Shown here: piece by piece, positions 1-5,072 of the stretch | Layout: the number at the start of each line of letters is the position of its first letter | Numbering within the stretch: position 1 is the first letter of the stretch | Assembly: GCA_026990815.1 (NCBI GenBank) | Contig: JALXCS010000018.1 | Location: 1 to 9,212, forward strand | DNA length: 9,212 bases | Reading direction: 5' to 3' | Origin: Methylomonas sp. | GTDB taxonomy: Bacteria; Pseudomonadota; Gammaproteobacteria; Methylococcales; Methylomonadaceae | Made by a program: the position numbers and the translations under genes | The notes under the pieces: model-generated | What the model was told of the DNA's origin: nothing | The model's database searches: none | What the model saw: only the letters and a program-made list of their open reading frames with translations

Positions 1-2
1 TC

Positions 3-86
3 CTCAGCTTGAGAACCCTGGAGCGTTCGAATCGATGGGAGCAGTTTTGGGATAAAGTCAGTCAATATGGTGCTGTCCATTGCTAA
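3..86 (+). pseudogene. C-terminal tail of an unidentified reading frame
   Basis: An open frame enters from the left edge and ends at TAA 84-86, giving about 27 residues that end in WEQFWDKVSQYGAVHC. The sequence is protein-like (Trp/Phe-rich, ending in Cys) but I do not recognise the family. It does not resemble the part of a group II maturase that should precede the fragment downstream, so it may be the end of another mobile-element gene joined to a broken intron. The same frame has another stop at 96-98 before the maturase remnant opens. This could also be a chance open frame, since only 84 bases are visible. Confidence 0.25.
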
Positions 87-98
87 CTTACATCATAA

Positions 99-536
99 TG
101 TAGCTATACCCAGAGCAAAGGCGAATATTCCATTACGCGCTTCGATTTCCTGGGTTTCAGTTTCCATGCGCGAACTGTACAGGATTGGCATGGTAACCTG
201 TTTACTGGGTTCAACCCAGGCATCAGCCACAAGTCGTTGAAAAGGATGAATTTGGCGATTCGAAGTCTTAACATCAACCGGTGTACCACCCTGACACTGC
301 CGATGTTGGCAGCCCGTCTGAACCCAATGGTTCGGGGGTGGGTCACGTATTACGGAGCATTTTATCCGGAAAAGCTAAAGCGTTTTCTGGTCAGAATAGA
401 TTTGAGGCTGGGTCGTTGGGCAAGGAATAAGTACAAACGCTTCAGGGGGCACAAACGGCGCGCATGGGCTTGGCTCAAACGCTGTCGGGAAACCCAACCA
501 AGATTGTTTGTGCATTGGGGTTTTGTGTACTCATAG
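99..536 (+). pseudogene. Group II intron maturase, C-terminal remnant
   Basis: The frame is open from 99 (after TAA 96-98) to TAG 534-536, about 145 residues, against roughly 400-600 for a complete intron RT/maturase. It begins with the end of the RT domain, where FDFLGFSF at about 148-171 corresponds to the usual FDFLGYTF motif. It then holds the maturase (domain X/GIIM) signature: LAARLNPMVRGWVTYYGAF, then basic KYKRFRGHKRRAWAWL, then PRLFVHW near the end. The catalytic YADD box and the rest of the RT domain are missing, so it cannot reverse transcribe. No HNH endonuclease domain follows. An ATG at 237 could start a 99-residue product made almost only of domain X, but there is no reason to think it is expressed. 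The gene ends 15 bases before domain V, as usual for intron ORFs that extend out of domain IV. Confidence 0.8.
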
Positions 537-550
537 GGCGATGGATAAGA

Positions 551-625
551 AGAGCCGTATGAATCGAGAGGTTCACGTACGGTTCTGTGAGAGCCTGAGG
601 GGGAAGTTCTCTCGGGCTACTCGAC
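551..625 (+). ncRNA. Group II intron domains V and VI
   Basis: Domain V spans about 551-585. Its lower stem is GAGCCGTA (552-559) with TACGGTTC (578-585, one G-U pair) and contains the catalytic AGC triad. Its upper stem is GAATC/GGTTC with a GAGA tetraloop, and the typical ACG bulge lies on the 3' side. Domain VI is a stem of 588-599 with 611-623, capped by a purine-rich loop. A619 is left unpaired and bulged, seven nucleotides from the inferred intron end at C625, as expected for a branch point. Both domains look structurally intact although most of the intron is missing. Confidence 0.85.
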
Positions 626-3088
626 TCTGATATTCGCCACATTAGGAAAAAGATTGTACTTGCAAAATGAAGCTACTGGGCGCCGCGATAGAGTCCCGTT
701 CCGTTCAATTAATGGAAATTGTACTTTAGTGCTGCCTCCTCCTTTTACCGTTAATACATTGTTTATTTTGGTGAGTTCTAAGATCTTATTGTCTGGGTCT
801 ATTACTATCCAGCCGATTTCATTAGAATCCACATTTTTCCAAGTCACTAAGTTGGTTACTGGATTCATGGTGTTGAAAGAAGCGAAGTTGACAGAGATGT
901 CTTCAGCCATTTGTAGTCCATAAATATTGTAGAGACGTATAGTCACATTTTGTGCTTCTGTGCCAATGTTATGAATACGGCAACTCACTGCTTTATCATC
1001 AGAGAAAAAATCTTTCCGGCCTATGGCAAGATCGGGTAATGATGTTGTTATTGGTGTTAACGATTTGGTGACTTCAATTTGGGCAAGATACTGAATATTG
1101 CTTGGGATTCTAAATCGAATTTCAATGCCTTTGCGAATTTTCTCAATTGGCAATACTTGTGTGATTTTATCTATCTTGCCATCCTGGTTGACATCTGGGC
1201 CGAATGTAAGTTGTCCACTCCCCTTGGCAATACGCCATAGTTTTAATCCAATTTCACGTTCCTTGCCAAAATTGTAAAGCCAAAAAGAAGTATGGATGGT
1301 ATCGCGATCCTTGACCAAACTGACCACTTGGGCATCAGTGTCTTCAAATGAGTAATATATTGTTGGATAAGCACCATCATAAATTCCACTTCCTCCCAAT
1401 GCTGCCATGAGAAAAGAATCTGAAAGACCAAATTTTACCTGATCAGTTAATCCGGTTTTGCGTTTAATGAGGTTTGTTGTCCAATTTGCGCGTTTGGTTG
1501 ATAAATATCGACTTAACTGATGGAAGGCATCGGTTACATGAAGTAAGGCAGTGGCTAGATTATGACGTTCAAGATTTATTAAATATGCCATGACACGAGT
1601 ATTTGGACTCTTTGCGGCGCGATTTGATAAAAACAGGTCATCCTTTGCCATAGGGCCACTCTCTGCTCGCCATTGAAGAAATTGCCGATCAAGAGAAAAA
1701 GGTTCGTTGACTATGGGAACTCGTTTACCTTGTTGTCGTTCAGAATAGGCGTAATTTAAGATTCGGCTAGCATGGGAAGCTATTTTTCGTGTTTGGATAT
1801 CAGGATGGTTGTTGAAAAGCAGGGTGTCAGCAATCATTGCATTATAAAAGTGGCGGAATATCCAGGCACCTGAGATCCAGCCATGAACTGCGCCTGTAGG
1901 ATCAGCATCATTGCGGGTCCAGTCACCAAAGTCAAGCGAAGGTACTAGAATTTTTGAAGGTGGAATTAGTGCGGGTTTGGTTGCTTTTTTTTGTAGGGTT
2001 GCATCAATCCATGCTTCGTGATGAGCGCGGATGAAACCATTGACTTGTTTCCCCCAAAAATAGTGGTTAGCCCCATAATACCAAGCAAGAGAAAGTGCAG
2101 GTGCCGTGGTCCTGAAATTGTTAATAGTGTCCTGTGGTTCAAAGCAGATATGTTCGGAATTGACATGCCAGCACCAATCCAGGGTTCGAGCATTAAAGCG
2201 AGGGCTACGCATTAAAATACCTGTTTTTACCCATTGGCCCCAGTTTTCCTCGCCAAAATTTATAGTATCCATATTATCCTGAAAATTCCAGACTAGGCGG
2301 GTCATCAACTCGATTGAAGTTGGTTCACCGTAATCAATCAGAAATAGTCGAGGAAAGATTAGAGTGGTTTCTTCGGCAGAATGATCGACATCTAACATGA
2401 CAGTTCCGTACCCCTGCTCAATTCTTTTGTCTTGAGGTTGCGACCATGGTGCACTTTTTTTGCCAATGTAAGGGGCTTCTTGAATTTTGTCTCCCATATC
2501 CTGGAACATTTTTGCTAGTGCGTCGTCTCCGGTCAAAAGCCAATAAGCCATTAATGATTGACTAAGCTCTACATCATCATTCCAGCCCCCAACAACATCA
2601 AAAAAATTCTGCGAAGTATTCTTGGCAACGTGTTTTACCCAAAAATCGACGATGTATTTGTAGTTTTGAAGCGCATCATATGCTTGTTTTGCCCATGGGG
2701 GAGGAGGAGAGCTAATAATCTCTGTTTTATTGTCAATAAAAATCTGTATTTCATGGTCGGATCGATTATAGCTTTTATCATAAGCTCTGGCTCTGAGGTA
2801 ATATTCACCAGCCTTTAGTCCTTTGATGTTCCATGTCCAAAGGTAGGGTTTCGTGTATACGGTAGTTTGTTGTATACCGTTTACATCTAATTTGATTTTT
2901 CTGATGCCTTGATTATCACTGGCTCTAACCTCAACAACAACTTGAGGCCCAAAAACTAAAAACCTTTGTTTGGGAGATGTGATTTTGACTACAGGAGCAA
3001 TAACATCATTTGCTAACGAAATCGGAGCAAAAATAAAAAAAACAATTAGGATATAAATAAGCAATATTTTTTTGTTAAAAGAATCCAT
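617..3088 (-). CDS. Large secreted multidomain protein (Ig-like, helical core, CARDB-like), candidate polysaccharide-active protein
   Basis: This encodes 823 residues and starts at ATG 3088 with a TAAGG Shine-Dalgarno five bases upstream. Residues 1-26 are a signal peptide (KK, a hydrophobic run, then SLA before ND), so the product is exported. Residues about 29-119 resemble a bacterial Ig-like domain (APVVKITSP, VVEVRASDNQGI, GEYYLRARAYDKS). A PPPP linker near 128-131 leads to a long helical region, about 132-560, rich in Trp, Asp and His. It contains GGWNDDVE (167-174), DVDHSAEET (233-241), Cys306 and Cys315, and GGSGIYDGAYPTIYYS (565-580). Residues 632-640 (DVNQDGKID) match a calcium-binding EF-hand/dockerin loop. 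Residues about 684-780 resemble a CARDB domain, ending in a LELTKINN stretch. GGWNDD is faintly like the GGWxDAGD box of GH9 glycosidases, but I cannot assign a family. It is divergent from an EPS export operon, so action on the polymer is an inference. Its last two codons and TAG come from the inserted intron, so the native C-terminus is lost or altered. Confidence 0.85.
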   Translation of the reverse strand: MDSFNKKILLIYILIVFFIFAPISLANDVIAPVVKITSPKQRFLVFGPQVVVEVRASDNQGIRKIKLDVNGIQQTTVYTKPYLWTWNIKGLKAGEYYLRARAYDKSYNRSDHEIQIFIDNKTEIISSPPPPWAKQAYDALQNYKYIVDFWVKHVAKNTSQNFFDVVGGWNDDVELSQSLMAYWLLTGDDALAKMFQDMGDKIQEAPYIGKKSAPWSQPQDKRIEQGYGTVMLDVDHSAEETTLIFPRLFLIDYGEPTSIELMTRLVWNFQDNMDTINFGEENWGQWVKTGILMRSPRFNARTLDWCWHVNSEHICFEPQDTINNFRTTAPALSLAWYYGANHYFWGKQVNGFIRAHHEAWIDATLQKKATKPALIPPSKILVPSLDFGDWTRNDADPTGAVHGWISGAWIFRHFYNAMIADTLLFNNHPDIQTRKIASHASRILNYAYSERQQGKRVPIVNEPFSLDRQFLQWRAESGPMAKDDLFLSNRAAKSPNTRVMAYLINLERHNLATALLHVTDAFHQLSRYLSTKRANWTTNLIKRKTGLTDQVKFGLSDSFLMAALGGSGIYDGAYPTIYYSFEDTDAQVVSLVKDRDTIHTSFWLYNFGKEREIGLKLWRIAKGSGQLTFGPDVNQDGKIDKITQVLPIEKIRKGIEIRFRIPSNIQYLAQIEVTKSLTPITTSLPDLAIGRKDFFSDDKAVSCRIHNIGTEAQNVTIRLYNIYGLQMAEDISVNFASFNTMNPVTNLVTWKNVDSNEIGWIVIDPDNKILELTKINNVLTVKGGGSTKVQFPLIERNGTLSRRPVASFCKYNLFPNVANIRVE

Positions 3089-3108
3089 ATTGACCTTACT
3101 TGTAATGT

Positions 3109-3138
3109 TTTATAAATATATTCTGCTGTACATGACAA
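3109..3138 (-). promoter_or_regulatory. Candidate sigma-70 promoter for the secreted-protein gene
   Basis: Read on the minus strand, TTGTCA (3138-3133) and TATAAA (3114-3109) are separated by 18 bases, and each matches five of six consensus positions. Transcription would start near 3102, giving a short leader of about 13 bases that still includes the Shine-Dalgarno at 3094-3098. The large inverted repeat at 3153-3252 would then lie just upstream of the -35, where a regulator could bind. A perfect TTGACA also occurs on the minus strand at 3264-3259, but it lacks a good -10 at the right distance. Confidence 0.4.
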
Positions 3139-3152
3139 AATTTTGTGGAATG

Positions 3153-3252
3153 GAGGAAAGTGATTGAAATAACAAGACCCTCTATCGCAAGGATACGAAT
3201 AGAGAGCGATACGGATGTATCTATGCGTGTCTTGTTATTTCTCGCTTACCTC
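3153..3252. repeat. 100-bp imperfect inverted repeat with two internal hairpins
   Basis: The arms are 3153-3178 and 3229-3252. GAAATAACAAGAC (3166-3178) is perfectly complementary to 3229-3241 (13 bp). Outside it, GAGGAAAGTGA (3153-3163) pairs with 3242-3252 at 9 of 11 positions, after a two-base bulge (TT 3164-3165). The 50-base interior can form CTCTAT (3180-3185) with ATAGAG (3199-3204), and GATAC (3208-3212) with GTATC (3217-3221) around a four-base loop. Folded as one strand this gives a three-way junction. It may be an operator region, a structured RNA or a small non-autonomous element; no T-run follows either arm, so a simple terminator is unlikely. Confidence 0.6.
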
Positions 3253-3287
3253 TTTAGATGTCAAAGAGAGTGAATTTTTTGTCGTGT

Positions 3288-3330
3288 ACAAAGAAGATAT
3301 TCCTAAAACGTTTAAGAATATCTCATTTGT
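3288..3330. repeat. 43-bp imperfect palindrome
   Basis: AGATATTCCTAAA (3295-3307) and TTTAAGAATATCT (3311-3323) are complementary at 12 of 13 positions around a three-base centre (ACG). On the same axis, ACAAA (3288-3292) pairs with TTTGT (3326-3330) after two unpaired bases per side. The arms are AT-rich and have no adjoining T-run, so a DNA-binding site fits better than a terminator. Confidence 0.5.
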
Positions 3331-3349
3331 GTTGCGTTAATTTTTGTAA

Positions 3350-3391
3350 ACAGTATTGCTGAAAAACCCTTCAGTAGACTAATATTACTGT
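3350..3391. repeat. Weak nested hairpin
   Basis: ACAGTA (3350-3355) pairs with TACTGT (3386-3391), and CTGAA (3359-3363) with TTCAG (3370-3374) around AAACCC. The two stems are not centred on the same axis, and stems this short occur by chance in AT-rich DNA. It is listed only because it lies in a row with stronger palindromes. Confidence 0.25.
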
Positions 3392-3442
3392 CTCTTAGTG
3401 CCGGATCATTTACAGCACAAGCTAAGGAACGTTCAAAAAATA

Positions 3443-3565
3443 AATTTAACAACTGACTTGCCTTTTTTATCTCCCTTCCACGTTACACAAACAGGCACAT
3501 AGCTTGCTATGTGCCTGTTTGTGCGCCTCGAATGCGAATAAAAATTCTGCGCCAGTCGTTAAATT
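3443..3565. repeat. Nested palindrome of about 123 bp with a 38-bp perfect core; attC-like ends
   Basis: The core, 3486-3523, is a perfect inverted repeat: 18-base arms CACAAACAGGCACATAGC and their complement, with TT at the centre. Almost on the same axis, AATTTAACAACTGAC (3443-3457) is complementary to 3551-3565 at 13 of 15 positions. The stretches between are partly complementary (for example TTTTTAT against ATAAAAA) with one extra base on the left. The outer boxes read ATTTAAC (3444-3450) and GTTAAAT (3558-3564), matching the integron attC core patterns RYYYAAC and GTTRRRY, and a length near 120 bp is within the attC range. Against this, there is no integrase or cassette gene in the window, and the pairing continues directly inside the R boxes with almost no unpaired spacer. 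Alternatives are a MITE-like element or a regulatory palindrome. Confidence 0.65.
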
Positions 3566-3844
3566 AATTTCTTTCCCGTCCGCATTCTAATGAGTGAAAA
3601 GGATTATTTAAATCTACCTAGATTCAACTAGCCATTTTTTGAAATGGGCTGAGTTTCACCCAAAATTCACATGGATCAGGTATTGTGATTTCTGACTTAC
3701 ACTAAAAGGTGTTGGCTTTATAAGTTAAAATCTGGTTGCACATAAGAAAATGGAAAAAATATCGCAATCGCTATGATATTTCGTCGTATCGTAAATGATA
3801 CTTAAGCATATTTTTAACTGGTATGGCAAGGAAAAATATAAGTA

Positions 3845-3873
3845 TCGACTTACATGGAAATTGTAGTTATACT
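3845..3873 (+). promoter_or_regulatory. Candidate sigma-70 promoter for the EPS operon
   Basis: TCGACT (3845-3850) and TATACT (3868-3873) are separated by 17 bases and match the -35 and -10 consensus at four and five of six positions. The predicted start near 3880 would give an untranslated leader of about 180 bases before the export-lipoprotein gene. The spacer is AT-rich, so a chance match is quite possible. Confidence 0.3.
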
Positions 3874-4058
3874 CAAAGTGCCTATTAAAAAAACATAATC
3901 CCATTTTAGTATTCCAGCATTTGTAAGTTTTCAGTTTGCCGGGAAAATGACACTATGAGTTTTGGTTCTTAATGAAATTAAAAACCGATATTCCGATTGT
4001 TCTTTAGGTTAATGCTTATGATTTCAATAAATCTTGGGCATGTTCAGGAAAACAGATC

Positions 4059-5069
4059 ATGAAAAATGAAAATACTTTGTACAACGTGCTGTTTTTTCTA
4101 ACATTTGGCGTTATTGCTATAACGAGTTGTTCAACCCAAACAGTCTCGCCATCCTCAAAGATGCTCATTGCGGATGCTAGCTTCAGGCAGCCAATGAAAT
4201 CATCGTTTGCAGAATACATCCTCCAACCTGGCGACATTCTGGATATTCTATATCAACTGCGTACTAAAGAGATGCCATCATATCGTCTCGATATCCATGA
4301 CCAAATAGAACTACGATTTCCTTCTTTACCGAAGCATAATCAGCAACAAATTATCCGCGCCGATGGAATGATTACTTTGCCTTGGATTGGAGATTTACAT
4401 GTTCTTGGAGCAACACCGACTGAGGCAACCCAAAAGATTCGTAAAGCTTATGCCAATATTCTCCAGGATCCAGACGTTTATTTGATTGTCATTCAGGCAC
4501 ATGGTTCATTCAATGATTTGATTAGTGCGATTACCAGCTCAGAAAAAGGCCAAAGTAAGTTTTTTACAGTTCGGCCGGATAATTTCATCACATTGCCTGT
4601 TATTGGCGAGGTCCAGGCGGGAGGGCATTCAATGAAAGAGTTATCAAAAGTAATTAATACTAATTATCAAGCGTATTATTCAAACCTGAATGTTTCGGTA
4701 TTACTGGAAAAAATTGCTGATCAACGGATCTTTATTCTTGGTGAAGTTAATCAACCTGGAGCATTTGATATAACCCGTCCCATGGATATTGGTCAAGTGT
4801 TAGCATTGGCGGGTGGACCTAATCAGGAAGCAGATTTAAATGATGTTATTGTTGTAAGACGTGATGGTGAACGAACATTGACACGAAAAGTTGACTACAA
4901 ATCCTTGGTCGAAGGTTATCAAAATGATAATAACCAGCTTCTGTTGCCAGATGATGTTGTGTATGTTCCACGCTTGGGGTTGTTTACTGCCGCACAGATT
5001 AGTGACAATATTCGTCGTATTTTGATGTTTCGGGGATGGCAAATTGGTGATACAAATGGGACATTTTAA
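4059..5069 (+). CDS. Wza-type polysaccharide export outer-membrane lipoprotein
   Basis: This encodes 336 residues and starts at ATG with AGGA nine bases upstream. The N-terminus is a lipoprotein signal with lipobox ITSC, so Cys24 would be acylated and the protein anchored in the outer membrane. YILQPGDILDI (53-63) begins the Poly_export domain. It contains IRADGMITLPWIGDLHVLG (99-117), and the related VRPDNFITLPVIGEVQAGG (171-189) appears in the next segment. Residues about 222-304 form an SLBB-type domain (RIFILGEVNQPGAFDI, LALAGGPNQEADLNDVIVVRR, LLLPDDVVYVP). The last 30 residues (AQISDNIRRILMFRGW) could be the amphipathic helix that lines the outer-membrane pore in Wza. Family knowledge: such proteins form the octameric exit channel for capsule or EPS and dock on a Wzz/Wzc partner, which is encoded immediately downstream. 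It is first in the row, and its stop lies three bases before the next start. Confidence 0.93.
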   Translation: MKNENTLYNVLFFLTFGVIAITSCSTQTVSPSSKMLIADASFRQPMKSSFAEYILQPGDILDILYQLRTKEMPSYRLDIHDQIELRFPSLPKHNQQQIIRADGMITLPWIGDLHVLGATPTEATQKIRKAYANILQDPDVYLIVIQAHGSFNDLISAITSSEKGQSKFFTVRPDNFITLPVIGEVQAGGHSMKELSKVINTNYQAYYSNLNVSVLLEKIADQRIFILGEVNQPGAFDITRPMDIGQVLALAGGPNQEADLNDVIVVRRDGERTLTRKVDYKSLVEGYQNDNNQLLLPDDVVYVPRLGLFTAAQISDNIRRILMFRGWQIGDTNGTF

Positions 5070-5072
5070 TTT

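Larger units (their letters stand above)
87..625 (+). mobile_element. Group II intron, 3' part only (5' truncated or interrupted)
   Basis: This segment holds the C-terminal part of an intron-encoded maturase, then domains V and VI, and ends in CTACTCGAC at 617-625. Everything upstream is absent: intron domains I-III, the N-terminal RT domain and the 5' GUGYG end. The left limit is approximate. I place it after the stop of the unrelated frame at 84-86, because recognisable maturase sequence begins near 99. Loss of the 5' part is a common outcome of incomplete retrohoming, but insertion of another element would look the same here. The right limit at C625 is set by the bulged branch-point A619, seven nucleotides from the end. 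The copy cannot be autonomous. The intron subclass is not resolved; the absence of an endonuclease domain after the maturase end is compatible with class C. Confidence 0.75.
3089..4058. other. Non-coding divergent spacer between the secreted-protein gene and the EPS operon
   Basis: These 970 bases hold no credible coding frame. The half next to the minus-strand gene is packed with inverted repeats, at 3153-3252, 3288-3330, 3350-3391 and 3443-3565. The half next to the EPS operon (about 3600-4058) is AT-rich with only short inverted repeats, such as AATCT/AGATT near 3618-3631 and GTATC/GATAC near 3786-3801. Candidate promoters face outward in both directions. I looked for the JUMPstart/ops core GGCGGTAG that often precedes polysaccharide operons and did not see it. 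Confidence 0.8.

Noticed and set aside
104..346. Minus-strand open frame of 80 codons opposite the intron maturase remnant
   Set aside because: It is antisense to recognisable maturase sequence and has no protein-like features or plausible ribosome binding site.
2558..2818. Plus-strand open frame of 86 codons inside the secreted-protein gene
   Set aside because: It lies wholly within a long gene with clear domains on the other strand, and its product shows no recognisable features.
3486..3523. The 38-bp perfect palindrome as a Rho-independent terminator
   Set aside because: No T-run follows on either strand, no gene ends nearby, and it forms the centre of a larger symmetric structure.
3700..3770. 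A sigma-54 promoter around TTGGCTTTATAAG
   Set aside because: The GG and GC dinucleotides are not at the required spacing, and the rest of the consensus is missing.
3089..4058. CRISPR array or tRNA gene in the spacer
   Set aside because: The repeats are inverted and each unique; there are no regularly spaced direct repeats, and no cloverleaf or CCA-type end was found.
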